DNA of 64,000 nt from Agriotes lineatus (GCA_940337035.1 CALNHX010003609.1:81726-145725); one strand, 5' to 3'; shown: positions 39,480 to 50,945, counted from the first letter of the stretch. Notes: a model not told the origin generated them from the sequence alone. Program-made: numbers and translations.

Positions 39480-40067
39480 CTTTAGAGCTCTGTGAGGACA
39501 ATCAGGCAGATGTTATCGACAGTATTGTGACTGGAGATGAGACATGGGTTCATTTTTATGATCCTGAATCAAGAAGAGTCGAAGCAGTGGCATGTGAAGG
39601 GTGGACTAGCCCCAAAGAAATTCAAAGTCCAGCAATCGGCTGGAAAAGTTATGGCGACTATTTTTTGGGACTCTCAAGGAATTATGGTTGTAGATTACAA
39701 GCCTAAGGTAGAGACCATTACAAGAGCGTACTACGCAAACATTCTGACTCGTTTGCGACAGGCCATAAAAGAAAAACGGCGAGGAAAGTTGGCAAAAGGT
39801 GTCCTGTTACTCCACGATAATGCCCCTGTTCACAAGACTCGCGTTGCCGTAGCTGCTGTGGCGTCGTGAGGCTTTGAAGAAATTATTCATCCACCATACA
39901 GTCCGGACCTGGCTCCTAGTGACTATTTTTTGTTTCCCAACCTGAAAAAGGACCTTCGTGGAAGGCATTTTAAGGACGAAATGTCATTGCAAGCTGCCGT
40001 AAATGAACATTTTGAGAGCAAAACAGAAAATTATTTTTTTCAAAATTTACAAAAAATAATACAGCGA
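39480..40067 (+). pseudogene. Mariner (DD34D-type) transposase relic
   Basis: Catalytic landmarks are VTGDETWVHFYDPESRR (first Asp, about 39526), LLLHDNAPVHKTRVA (second Asp) and IHPPYSPDLAPSDYFLFPNL (third Asp), with IFWDSQGIMVVDY between. The first block is in a different frame from the second, and an in-frame TGA precedes GFEEIIHPP, so the protein is dead. The DNA-binding N-terminus is missing. The frame resumes beyond the retrotransposon at 46329 with a GDYIEK ending. Classed as mariner from the spacing and the SPDLAPSDY motif. Confidence 0.85.
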
Positions 40068-40333
40068 TGTTTGCGCCCCACCCTTTATATAGCCTGAGGG
40101 CCGCGGTAGCAGGGGAGAGTTCTCATCTGATTGTCAATGCGAAAGGTTGTGCTGCGGCACTGAGCTAGATGTCCTAGCATTAAAAAGGTGTTGTATTTGT
40201 CATTAGTCAATTAAAGGCATTAAAAGTAGTGAAGTGTTTTACTCCAACAACATTTAATGCGATTCCTGGCGATGGAAGCAGCAGATAATACAGTCCACTA
40301 ATTAAAACTCATATTAACCTACGAGCTCGCACA
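40068..40333 (+). repeat. 5' LTR of the BEL/Pao element
   Basis: Starts TGTTTGCGCC and ends GAGCTCGCACA. TTTATATAG near 40086 could serve as a TATA-like promoter. No difference from the 3' LTR was found on reading. Confidence 0.95.
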
Positions 40334-40700
40334 TTTGGTCACTTCGAGCCAGGGATCGTGATTTGGTGAATTGTTGGTTTGGGCAGGCGACCAGAGTGTT
40401 CGTCCTAGTGAAGAAAAAGGTGAAAAATCGACCTGAGTGTTCGATATAAATAAAAACACCGTTGCTTCGGTGGGAAATCGACCAGAGCGTTCGATTACTG
40501 GGTGCACGCGTACTGAAGGATTATCGACCGATCGGCGGAGGGGGCTAGCGAGACGCTACGTCACACAAGAGAAGCCGACGGACCCACAGCTGCAAGCGAG
40601 ACAGCACCTGCAATACGAGGTACAGTGTTGTCATTATTTGTTTGGAAACTGAGTTCTTTTATATGTTATATTTTACCCTTGAATAAAATAACCTGTAAAA

Positions 40701-43700
40701 ATGCCGAAAGCGTCTAAAGAAATATTAAGGTTAGAAAAAACACGTGATCATATTGTATCCCAGTTAGATAATTGGGAGAGTTTTATTCAATATTGTACGC
40801 CTGATAAATATGATAATTTAAAATTTAGAATTTCGCAAGCGGAAGGTTTATTATCAAAGTTTTTAGAAGTACAAATCGAGTTAGAATGTATTAAAAATGT
40901 TGATGTAGATGACCAGAATTTGAAAAATACTTTTGAGGAGAAATTTTATGAAGTTATGGGCTCTGCTAAATCATTAATAGAAGAGAGAAATAGTACTCCT
41001 GCAATTAATAATATTAGTACTCAGTCAACAGTCGAATCACAGGTTAAATTGCCAAGTTTGCAAATTCCTGATTTTTATGGAAATTATGAATCTTGGAACG
41101 AGTTTAAGAATTTATTTGAAGCTATAGTTCATAACAATACTGGTATTAGTAATGTGCAAAAACTATTTTATTTAAAGGGAGCTTGCAAAAAAGAAGCAAA
41201 ACAAATTTTAAGTAGCATTGAATTAACCGATGAAAATTATAAGGTAGCTTGGGATTTATTAGAACAGCGATTTGATAATCCACGATTAACAGTTGACAGT
41301 TTGATTAAAAGTATATTTGATATCCCGAAATTGCAAAAGGAAAGTTTTGTAGGGTTACGCTCATTAACAGACACTTTAATTAAATCGTTGGGAGGTTTGA
41401 GCAATTTGAGTGTTCAAACAGAAAATTGGGGTCCTTTGCTTATATTTGTTATTAGTCAGAAATTGGACAATGTAACTTTAAGGACATGGGAAGGTGTAAA
41501 TAATGCAAAGCAGATTCCAACGTTAGAATCCTTTAAGGAGTTTTTACAGAATAGATGTGACTTCTTGGAAGGGTTAAAGAGTTCATTAGGCGATTCACAT
41601 GGAGAAAAAAGAACTAAGTCTGTATTTGTTGCGGCAGATGAAAGGTGTGCAATTTGTCAAGGTACCCATAAAATTTATAAATGTGAAAAGTTTAAAAAGA
41701 TGTCTAGGCAGACAAAAGAAAGCGTTATTGTTGAACAGAGGTTGTGTTTCAATTGTTTGAAGCCGGGCCACACCGCAAGAAATTGTAAAAATCGGGGGTG
41801 TTTTAAATGTGGTAGATTACATAACGTGTTGTTGCATGATTATGGAAAAAGTGTAGCACCTGCTAATGGCGACAACAGGGGCGGCGATCAAGTAGCTTCT
41901 TGTATTAATAATAGGGAACACAATGCGGAAGTGGTCACACAAAGTATTGACAATGCGGCAAACGGAATAACGACTAACGTTTGTAATATGGGGGCATATT
42001 CTGCCAACACGGAAGATATTTGTTTATTGCCGACGGCAATCATATATGTACAAGCAGCTAATTCGGAATGGTTTGAGCTTAGAACTTTATTGGACAGCGG
42101 AGCTATGTCAAATTTTATATCGGAAAGGGCCATGCAAATATTAAATTTAAACGGAAAGAAAGTTGATGTAAAAGTTACGGGAATTTCAGCGAAAACAGCT
42201 GAAATAGACAAATTAGTAAACATTAAAATTAGATCCAAGTTTTCAGACTTTCAGAAAAGAATTTGCTGTCTAGGATTAAAACAACTTACTGCTGCTATTC
42301 CAAATTTGAGTTTTGATAAATGTAATGTAAGAATTCCAAGTTGCTTACAGCTCGCTGATTCCAACTTTAATAAGACAGCTGATATTGATATAATACTCGG
42401 GTGTGATGTTTTTTGGAATGTGTTAGGAGATCAGCGAATTAATATAGAAAATTCAAATCTAATATTACAGCAAACCAAATTGGGATGGGTAGTAGCGGGA
42501 AGGTTGCATTTATCGCGGGGACCAATTAGGAAAGTGCATTCATTTTGTGCAGTAGATGAGGTAGTTAAAAAATTCTGGGAACTTGAGGAGGTTTCTACAC
42601 TAAAAGAAGATTTATCGCTTGAAAATATAGAGGCGGAGGAATTATTTTTAAAATCGACGGTTAGAGACGGAACGGGTCGTTTTGAAACAAAAATATTATT
42701 TAAAAGAAGTTTAGAAGAATTAGGCAATTCTAAAGAAGTAGCTAAAACACGATTTTATGCGTTAGAACAGAAACTAAAAAGAAATTTCGAGTTAAAAGAG
42801 CAGTATTCAAAATTTATGAAAACTTACGAAATGCAGGGACATATGCAATTAGTACAAACGAATATAGAACCAAAATACAGTTATTATTTACCTCACCACG
42901 CGGTGTTAAAGACAGATTCTTTGACTACAAAATGTAGAACGGTTTTTGACGGGGGATCTAAGTGTGACAATGGGATTGCACTTAACGATTTACAGTATAC
43001 CGGACCTACTGTGCAATCTGATCTCTATGATATTTTATTGAGATTTCGTACTTTCAATTATGTAGTGAGCAGTGATATCGAAGCAATGTACCGACAATTT
43101 AATATAAATAAGGAACAGCACTGCTTACAAAGAATATTCTGGCGGGAAAATGAAAACGAGGTTTTGAAAATATATGAGTTAAAAACTGTAACGTACGGCT
43201 TAAGTTCGAGTCCATTTATTGCAACGCGTTGCTTAAAACAGTTAGCTATAGAAAACAAAGAACTATTCCCAAAAGCTAGTGAAATTATCGATAATTCGTT
43301 TTATTACGATGATTTAATATGCGGAGCCGATACAGTTGAAGAATTACTTACTTTAAAACGTGAAATTATTAGTATATTAAATTCAGCTGGATTAAATTTA
43401 AGAAAATGGGTAGCAAATGATAATAGGTTAATTCAGGACTCCGTAGACAAGGGCGATGTGTTGAAAGCATTAACATTAGAAAAAGATGATATACATAAAA
43501 CGTTAGGAATTTACTATTGTCCGGGAAATGATATATTAAAATACAAGGTAGATATGTTTAGTAATAGGAAAAATGCTATTACAAAACGTGAAGTATTGTC
43601 GGCTATAAGTAAGATATATGATCCATTAGGGATGCTAGCACCTGTAGTTATTGTTGCAAAATTATTCATGCAAGGGTTGTGGTCGTTGAAGATATCATGG

Positions 43701-45920
43701 GACGAACCGCTACCTGATGAAACAGTGAAGAAATGGGAATCATTTAAAAACGATTTAGAACAATTAAAAAATGTTATAATTCCGCGACACGTTTTGCATA
43801 AAGAGTATGAATTGGTCGAGTTGCATGCGTTTTGTGACGCTAGTATCAAAGGATACTCTGCGTGTATATATCTAAGGTCAAAAGACAAAGAAGGAAATTT
43901 TAAAACTGCCTTGTTAACAGCGAAAACAAAGGTGGCTCCTTTAAAAAGGGTAACTTTGCCGCGTTTGGAACTTCTTGGAGCTTTATTATTAGCGAGACTA
44001 AGTGATAGAGTTTTAAAGCTTTTGAAAACTTTAAAATTGAACATTGAGAAAAATTACTGGTGCGATTCAAAGGTAGTGTTGGCATGGTTAAACTCAGATG
44101 CAAAAAGGTGGAAACCATTTGTTGCAAACAGAATAACTGAAATTCAAGCTTTAACGTCGGTAAAAAGTTGGCGTTATGTGGACACCAAAAACAATATTGC
44201 TGATATTGCTAGTAGGGGCTGTACTGCAAAGGTATTATTGAATAAAAAAGATTGGTGGTACGGACCGGCTTTCTTATCGAGTGAATTTACAATACCATTA
44301 CCAATATGTTTCGAAAATTGCATGTTATCGGAATTGCCGGAATACAAGTCAAAACCGGTGACTGGGTTGATAGCGGTGAACGGATACAAATGTGAATTGT
44401 TTACAAGGTTTTCATCGTTAAGAAAACTTCAACGAGTAACTGCTTATATTCTGCGCTTTAAAAATAATGCATTAAAGAGCAATAAAAAATGTTTGGGTTA
44501 TTTATCTGTGCTTGAACTACAGAATGCTTTAGAATGTTTGGTGGGTTTAGCGCAAAGGGAGGCATACTGGGAGGAAATAAAAATTTTGAAAAGGGGTTGT
44601 TTATTAAGTAATAACCATAAATTGGCAAAATTAAGTCCATTTGTTGATAAAAACGGATTGATTAGAGTAGGTGGAAGAATACAAAACTCAGAGTTAAGCT
44701 ACGATAGCGTACATCAGTTAATACTTCCTTCTAAACATATTTTGACAATGTTGATAATCAAGCATATTCATGAAATAAGTTTGCACGCGGGGCCTGTAGC
44801 CACATTATTTATAGTTAGAGAACGATATTGGCCAGTGGCGGGGAGAGGTATAGTGAGACAAATTGTACATCAATGTATGGTATGTTTTAAGGCAAAGCCA
44901 AAACCCTGTAAGACCTTAATGGGCTCTTTGCCCTCTCATAGAGTAAAACCGACATATGCTTTCGAAAACTGTGGAGTAGATTTCGCAGGAGCTTTTTTAA
45001 TCAAAGATAGAAAAACTAGATCAAGCAAAGTCATAAAATGCTATATTGCGTTGTTTGTATGCTTTAGTACAAAAGCCGTACACGTAGAAGTGGTAACCGA
45101 TTTGACAACACAAAATTTTATTGCTTCTTTTAGATGTTTCGTTGCACGAAGGGGCAAACCTATAAATATATACAGTGACAATGCCACGAATTTCGTGGGA
45201 GCAAATAAAGAATTAAAGGAGTTTTTAAAATTTTACAAGAGTAGGGAACTACAAGAAGTTTTGCATAATACATTAGCAGAGATGGGGGTTAACTGGAATT
45301 ACATTCCTGCAAGAAGTCCTGAACAGGGAGGTTTATGGGAAAGAGCTGTAGCTTCAATTAAGTTTCATTTGAAAAGAATTGTGAATTCGCACAGCTTAAC
45401 TTATGAAGAATTTAATACTGTGATAATTCAGGCAGAGGCCATAATGAATTCTAGACCGTTAACACCTATAAGTTCGGATATTGAAAATTTTGAGGTTTTA
45501 ACACCAGGACATTTTCTAATCGGCAGAACCTTAACTTCCTTACCCGATCCTAACTTACTCAGTGAACATACAAATAGATTGACTAGATATCAGCTCGTAC
45601 AAGCTATGGTACAACAATATTGGAGAAAATTCCAACTGGAATATTTAAATGGTCTCCAACAAAGACCAAGGCGAGGTTTGGCGCAAACAAGAAACCTAGT
45701 GGAAGGAACCATGGTGCTGTTGCGAGAAGAAGGGCTACCAGCTTGTCATTGGAGGCTGGGTCGAATCACCAAGGTGTTTCCTGGCAAGGACGACATCGTG
45801 CGTATTGTTGAAGTACGCACCTCAAAGGGACTTACACGTCGCAGTATAAAAAAGATTTGTGTACTTCCAAGTGAGTGCGAAAAAGCAGAGTATTGTGCCA
45901 GTGAAGTGCGCGATAGTTAA
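40701..45920 (+). CDS. BEL/Pao gag-pol polyprotein, intact
   Basis: 1739 codons without a stop. In order: gag with the PDFYGNYESWNEFKNLFEAI block (about residues 120-260); zinc knuckles CFNCLKPGHTARNC and CFKCGRLH (about 350-375); retropepsin-like protease LLDSGAMSNFIS (about 462); reverse transcriptase with CRTVFDGG and the catalytic FYYDDLICG (about 740-870); RNase H region with FCDASIKGYSAC and LPRLELLGALLLARL; integrase zinc-binding H-H-C-C segment (HEISLHAG, MVCFKAKP, about 1360); DDE core with GVDFAGAF, YSDNATNFVGA and PEQGGLWERA (about 1430-1550); and a C-terminal domain including QYWRKFQLEYL (about 1640). Order and length are typical of BEL elements. No env-like frame follows. Confidence 0.95.
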   Translation: MPKASKEILRLEKTRDHIVSQLDNWESFIQYCTPDKYDNLKFRISQAEGLLSKFLEVQIELECIKNVDVDDQNLKNTFEEKFYEVMGSAKSLIEERNSTPAINNISTQSTVESQVKLPSLQIPDFYGNYESWNEFKNLFEAIVHNNTGISNVQKLFYLKGACKKEAKQILSSIELTDENYKVAWDLLEQRFDNPRLTVDSLIKSIFDIPKLQKESFVGLRSLTDTLIKSLGGLSNLSVQTENWGPLLIFVISQKLDNVTLRTWEGVNNAKQIPTLESFKEFLQNRCDFLEGLKSSLGDSHGEKRTKSVFVAADERCAICQGTHKIYKCEKFKKMSRQTKESVIVEQRLCFNCLKPGHTARNCKNRGCFKCGRLHNVLLHDYGKSVAPANGDNRGGDQVASCINNREHNAEVVTQSIDNAANGITTNVCNMGAYSANTEDICLLPTAIIYVQAANSEWFELRTLLDSGAMSNFISERAMQILNLNGKKVDVKVTGISAKTAEIDKLVNIKIRSKFSDFQKRICCLGLKQLTAAIPNLSFDKCNVRIPSCLQLADSNFNKTADIDIILGCDVFWNVLGDQRINIENSNLILQQTKLGWVVAGRLHLSRGPIRKVHSFCAVDEVVKKFWELEEVSTLKEDLSLENIEAEELFLKSTVRDGTGRFETKILFKRSLEELGNSKEVAKTRFYALEQKLKRNFELKEQYSKFMKTYEMQGHMQLVQTNIEPKYSYYLPHHAVLKTDSLTTKCRTVFDGGSKCDNGIALNDLQYTGPTVQSDLYDILLRFRTFNYVVSSDIEAMYRQFNINKEQHCLQRIFWRENENEVLKIYELKTVTYGLSSSPFIATRCLKQLAIENKELFPKASEIIDNSFYYDDLICGADTVEELLTLKREIISILNSAGLNLRKWVANDNRLIQDSVDKGDVLKALTLEKDDIHKTLGIYYCPGNDILKYKVDMFSNRKNAITKREVLSAISKIYDPLGMLAPVVIVAKLFMQGLWSLKISWDEPLPDETVKKWESFKNDLEQLKNVIIPRHVLHKEYELVELHAFCDASIKGYSACIYLRSKDKEGNFKTALLTAKTKVAPLKRVTLPRLELLGALLLARLSDRVLKLLKTLKLNIEKNYWCDSKVVLAWLNSDAKRWKPFVANRITEIQALTSVKSWRYVDTKNNIADIASRGCTAKVLLNKKDWWYGPAFLSSEFTIPLPICFENCMLSELPEYKSKPVTGLIAVNGYKCELFTRFSSLRKLQRVTAYILRFKNNALKSNKKCLGYLSVLELQNALECLVGLAQREAYWEEIKILKRGCLLSNNHKLAKLSPFVDKNGLIRVGGRIQNSELSYDSVHQLILPSKHILTMLIIKHIHEISLHAGPVATLFIVRERYWPVAGRGIVRQIVHQCMVCFKAKPKPCKTLMGSLPSHRVKPTYAFENCGVDFAGAFLIKDRKTRSSKVIKCYIALFVCFSTKAVHVEVVTDLTTQNFIASFRCFVARRGKPINIYSDNATNFVGANKELKEFLKFYKSRELQEVLHNTLAEMGVNWNYIPARSPEQGGLWERAVASIKFHLKRIVNSHSLTYEEFNTVIIQAEAIMNSRPLTPISSDIENFEVLTPGHFLIGRTLTSLPDPNLLSEHTNRLTRYQLVQAMVQQYWRKFQLEYLNGLQQRPRRGLAQTRNLVEGTMVLLREEGLPACHWRLGRITKVFPGKDDIVRIVEVRTSKGLTRRSIKKICVLPSECEKAEYCASEVRDS

Positions 45921-46062
45921 GAAGCGACTAGACATAAATTAGTATTTAAGTTTAAAAATCAGCTATGTTTCAATTTTAGATTTTTAGTTGTTTAGATACT
46001 AAGATTAAATTTGTATTGTTGAGGTTGAAAAATATTTAATGAAATATTTTTGGCGGGGAGTA

Positions 46063-46328
46063 TGTTTGCGCCCCACCCTTTATATAGCCTGAGGGCCGCG
46101 GTAGCAGGGGAGAGTTCTCATCTGATTGTCAATGCGAAAGGTTGTGCTGCGGCACTGAGCTAGATGTCCTAGCATTAAAAAGGTGTTGTATTTGTCATTA
46201 GTCAATTAAAGGCATTAAAAGTAGTGAAGTGTTTTACTCCAACAACATTTAATGCGATTCCTGGCGATGGAAGCAGCAGATAATACAGTCCACTAATTAA
46301 AACTCATATTAACCTACGAGCTCGCACA
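46063..46328 (+). repeat. 3' LTR of the BEL/Pao element
   Basis: Same 266 bp as the 5' LTR (TGTTTGCGCC to GAGCTCGCACA), preceded by the purine tract TGGCGGGGAGTA and followed by the target duplication AGCGA. Confidence 0.95.
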
Positions 46329-46564
46329 AGCGATGTAATAAATGTGTCACTGTTCACGGAGATTACATTGAAAAATAAAAAATTAAAATTAAGAAATATG
46401 CTCCTCTTTATACCCCATTCCGCGAATATAAAAAACACCCCTCGTATCTACTCATCAGATGCCTTGATGTGTGAAGGTATGGCTTGTCATTTAAGGTTAA
46501 TTTGATAGAAAAACTACGGTTTTTCCTCGAGAAGGTATAGGAGCCAATTTATTATATACATATA

Positions 46565-47232
46565 CGGGGTTCGGCAGAATAATGTTACCATTTTTTAAAC
46601 GTTATAAGTTTGGACAGGATGCAATGATCTTAAAGATAAAGGATGTAATAGACTCTACATATCTTTGGCTTTAATATGTCATTAAGAATAGATCACTGAA
46701 TTTCACAAGAAAGAATTTTTGCAGTGGAACCATGTGCAAGGTTGAAGTGAATCACTGCAGTTTTGCATTTTGAGGACAACAGTGTCAGAGGGAATGCACC
46801 ACTTCGACTCGCCATTCGAATATGGGTCAGAAAATAGCAAGAAGATCAATTTGTTCACAAAAAAAAAGGAATGGGTAATGAAAGATCCGATATTTCCTGG
46901 GGATCAAGTAGACCAGACTTGACAGCTCCACATTTTTTTCTATGAAGCTAGCTGAAAGAGAAAGTTATTTTCCATACGTTTTATCAACTTAAAAAACTGC
47001 AGTCATGCTATAATTGAAGCTATCCCCGATGAAACTCTGTGTAGTCATGGTAAATTTAAATGAACTACTTCGGGTTGTATTGCAGGAAATGTCAGTTATT
47101 TAAAAGGTTTTATAATAGGTCATAAGATCCAAATGTTTATAAAACAATTTGTGATAAGAATAAGTACTGTGTTTTGTTTTGTTCAAAACTTATGCCGTTT
47201 TGAAAATGGTAACATTATTCTGCCGAACCCTG
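46565..47232 (+). mobile_element. Decayed Tc1/mariner-like element
   Basis: Ends CGGGGTTCGGCAGAATAATG and CATTATTCTGCCGAACCCTG are inverted repeats of at least 30 bp with TA on both sides. Within the 668 bp, scraps of transposase can be read in several frames, such as RLAIRIWVRK and SRPDLTAPHFFL, resembling SPDLTKPDFFLWG of the 55.4-kb transposase. It is heavily mutated. Confidence 0.75.
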
Positions 47233-47234
47233 TA

Positions 47235-48720
47235 GAATACATCTCATACGATAATACTAAAATAACAATAAATTTGAATGTCGCAAAAGATGTTGTGTCC
47301 CGAATTTTGGCTATCTGTTATAAAATTAAGTATTTTGTGCTTCATCTTTTTTTTTAAACATAATCTCTCATCTTTTTTAATAGTTGACATGTTTTATCTC
47401 CAAGTGATTCGTCGGCTAAATCTCTCAAAAATATAACATTGATGACTACGTGAATACAATTGCCGGCCGCCTTATTCAGGGAGACGGCGTGCAGTTCTTA
47501 AAGTACTAACAAATAATCAAAAACCCAAAATAAACCCAACAAATCTTTTCATCAACCACAAGTGCATCCAGGTATCAGAGAGAATTCGTAAACTCCAGAA
47601 GTATAAATATCCTAAAAGAAAAGCTCACGAAACCAGGTAGCAGTAATAAAGAACAACACATAATGCTCATATCACAGTATATAATCACATTCTTAAAATA
47701 GCATACAGAGCCACGTACAAGGTACAGGTGATCATTAAATATAGGTCAAACTTAAGGTGAACTGATATCGGCCAGATTAAGATGCACCTCATAATACAAA
47801 CTCGGCTTGCAAGAACATTAGCTTAGAACACAAATTAAAAGGTACAAATATACATTACAAATCACAACAGTTTTAAAAGGTGTTTGCTTCGCGGATGGAA
47901 AAACAATGAATGCGTTCAGGCACGAAGCTCAAGAAGCGAACTGTAGATACGGCCAGAGTTCCAAATACAGCCTCCGAAATTCTGACGAAATTCGGCAGGT
48001 ACGGTAGCAATCGAGTAAGGCACTCAACATCGACTCACTGTCCACAGTATATATGAATTTACATAAAGGAAAAATCGGAACCTGTTACTTAATTCCTTTG
48101 ATCAGCCCCTTACTGCCCACTAGGAAAGTTGCGTCGCTGGTACAGAAATCGGGATTGGCAAGTGTTTTACAAGGCTCATATCAGGTCAAGATCGAAGCCC
48201 TCAAGGTGAGAATAGCGAATAACGGGAGCTCCGAACGTGTGTCTATAATGAAAAAGCCCAATAGAACCACGGAATATCTTAAACACGGCACGAGAACTTC
48301 AATCGACTTACCCCAAATTAGTTTTGAGCCACATGAAGAAATGGATCAGCAAAGCTCTTTAATCCCCTAGAATTGACGTGAGAAGGAATTTCTCAGTAAA
48401 TCGCCAGGGTGCGTAAGCCGCCAACACTACCGAAGGCAAATTCCACCAATCATAAACTGCATGCCCCCAATACACTTGGACAATCTATTAAAGGCGCTAA
48501 AACTGTTCGCCGCCACAGCATCGAAAGGAAAGAAAGACGGCTGTGAACCAATGCCCGTTCATGTTTGTCAAATCTGTACTACAGACGCCGGAATAACCTA
48601 AACTGCGCGCACAGATCTGCGAAGTTTAAAGAGGCACGTTCTAAACGTAACAATGTATGATGCAAATTATGCCTTCACAATAATTGCAGTATATCATGTT
48701 AGACCCATTCATTCGAACAT
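47235..48720 (+). pseudogene. Unrecognised coding-like region with a zinc-finger-like segment
   Basis: An open frame at 48053-48370 contains VASLVQKSGLASVLQGSYQV and KVRIANNGSSERVSIMKKPN. After a stop another frame reads INCMPPIHLDNLLKALKLFA then VHVCQICTTDAG and LRSLKRHVLNVTMYD. The C-x2-C followed about 16-20 residues later by K-R-H suggests a zinc-finger of the kind found in non-LTR or gag-like ORF1 proteins. No reverse transcriptase follows before the satellite at 48.72 kb. Origin from a retroelement is plausible but unproven. Confidence 0.35.
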
Positions 48721-50945
48721 CATTGCAGTTAGAGGAAAATTTTAAGAGATACAAACTATTCGATATAAATTACTTATACTAATATAGAATAGGACAATTA
48801 AATTTTAACTACAATTATACGAAATAATTCTTTCCAGAAATTGCCCAGCTTGACCAAATAGAACCTTGTCATTGCAGTTAGAGGAAAATTTCAAGAGATA
48901 CAAACTATTCGATATCAATTACTTATACTAATATAGAATAGGACAATTAAATTTTAACTACAATTATACGAAATAATTCTTTCCACAAATTGCCCAGCTT
49001 GACCAAATAGAACCTTGTCATTGCAGTTAGAGGGAAATTTCAAGAGATACAAACTATTCGATATAAATTACTTATACTAATATAGAATAGGACAATTACA
49101 TTTTAACTACAATTATACGAAATAATTCTTTCCAGAAATTGCCCAGCTTGGCCAAATAGAACCTTGTCATTGCAGTTAGAAGAAAATTTCAAGAGATACA
49201 AACTATTCGATATAAATTACTTATACTAATATAGAATAGGACAATTAAATTTTAACTAAAATTATACGAAATAACTTTTTCCAGAAATTGCCCAGCTTGG
49301 CCAAATAGAACCTTGTCATTGCAGTTCGAGGAAAATTTCAAGAGATACAAACTATTCGATATAAATTACTTATACTAATATAGAATAGGAGAATTAAATT
49401 TTAACTATAATTATGTGAAATAATTCTTTCCAGAAATTGCCCAGCTTGGAAAAATAGTACCTTGTCATTGCAGTTAGAGGAAAATTTCAAGAGATACAAA
49501 CTATTCGATATAAATTACTTATACTAATATAGAATAGGACAATTAAATTTTAACTACAATTATACGAAATAATTCTTTCCAGAAATTGCCCAGCTTGGCC
49601 AAATAGAACCTTGTCATTGCAGTTAGAAGAAAATTTCAAGAGATACAAACTATTCGATATAAATTACTTATACTAATATAGAATAGGACAATTAAATTTT
49701 AACTAAAATTATACGAAATAACTTTTTCCAGAAATTGCCCAGCTTGGAAAAATAGAACCTTGTCATTGCAGTTAGAAGAAAATTTCAAGAGATACAAACT
49801 ATTCGATATAAATTACTTATACTAATATAGAATAGGACAATTAAATTTTAACTAAAATTATACGAAATAACTTTTTCCAGAAATTGCCCAGCTTGGAAAA
49901 ATAGAACCTTGTCATTGCAGTTCGAGGAAAATTTCAAGAGATACAAACTATTCGATATAAATTACTTATACTAATATAGAATAGGACAATTAAATTTTAA
50001 CTATAATTATGTGAAATAATTCTTTCCAGAAATTGCCCAGCTTGGGCAAATAGAACCTTGTCATTGCAGTTAGAGGAAAATTTCAAGAGATACAAACTAT
50101 TCGATATAAATTACTTATACTAATATAGAACAGGACAATTAAATTTTAACTACAATTATACGAAATAATTCTTTCCAGAAATTGCCCAGCTTGGCCAAAT
50201 AGAACCTTGTCATTGCAGTTAGAAGAAAATTTCAAGAGATACAAACTATTCGATATAAATTACTTATACTAATATAGAATAGGACAATTAAATTTTAACT
50301 AAAATTATACGAAATAACTTTTTCCAGAAATTGCCCAGCTTGGAAAAATAGAACCTTGTCATTGCAGTTCGAGGAAAATGTCAAGAGATACAAACTATTC
50401 GATATAAATTACTTATACTAATATAGAATAGGACAATTAAATTTTAACTATAATTATGTGAAATAATTCTTTCCAGAAATTGCCCAGCTTGGGCAAATAG
50501 AACCTTGTCATTGCAGTTCGAGGAAAATTTCAAGAGATACAAACTATTCTATATAAATTAGTTATACTGATATAGAATAGGACAATTAAATTTTAACTAT
50601 AATTATGGGAAATAATTCTTTTTAGAAATTGCCCAGCTTGGCCAAATAGAACCTTGTCATTGCAGTTAGAGGAAAATTTCAAGAGATACAAACTATTCGA
50701 TATAAATTACTTATACTGATATAGAATAGGACAATTAAATTTTAACTATAATTATGCGAAATAATTTCTCAGCTTGGCCAAATAGAACCTTGTCATTGCA
50801 GTTAGAGAAAAATTTCAAGAGATACAAACTATTCGATATAAATTACTTATACTAATATAGAATAAGACAATTAAATTTTAACTACACTTATGCGAAATAA
50901 TTCTTTCCAGAAATTGCCCAGCTTGGCCAAATAGAACTTGTCTTA
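48721..50945 (+). repeat. Satellite array, about 149-bp unit, about 15 copies
   Basis: Units begin CATTGCAGTTAGAGGAAAAT and end GCCCAGCTTGGCCAAATAGA. Starts at 48721, 48870, 49019 and 49168 give a 149-bp period. Three subtypes are separable. A has CTACAATTATACG. B has AGAAG, CTAAAATTATACG and ACTTTTTCC. C has TTCGAGG and CTATAATTATGTG. After the first units they follow the order A-B-C, A-B-B-C, A-B-C. The last two units are shortened or diverged. No gene is present. Confidence 0.95.

Larger units (their letters stand above)
40068..46328 (+). mobile_element. Full-length BEL/Pao LTR retrotransposon
   Basis: A 6261-bp element with a 5-bp target duplication AGCGA (40063-40067 and 46329-46333), two LTRs of 266 bp that look identical by eye, and one uninterrupted gag-pol frame. 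It lies in the 3' end of a mariner transposase relic. A purine tract (GGCGGGGAG) precedes the 3' LTR, and a candidate primer site beginning TTTGGTCACTTCGAGCC follows the 5' LTR; the tRNA is not assigned. Identical LTRs imply recent insertion. Confidence 0.95.
39282..46444 (+). mobile_element. Mariner element split by a BEL/Pao retrotransposon
   Basis: The left end CGAGGGGGGTTTTTTATATT and the right end AATATAAAAAACACCCCTCG are inverted repeats, each bounded by TA (39280-39281, 46445-46446). Without the 6.3-kb retrotransposon the element is about 0.9 kb, shorter than the usual 1.3 kb, because the transposase N-terminal part is deleted. The coding relic is listed separately. Confidence 0.85.

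Noticed and set aside
41888..44640. Minus-strand open frames inside the BEL element
   Set aside because: Shadows of the intact plus-strand gag-pol frame; no motifs and no splice context.
48721..50945. Regularly spaced repeats as a possible CRISPR array
   Set aside because: The units are contiguous, about 149 bp and without unique spacers. This is a eukaryotic satellite.
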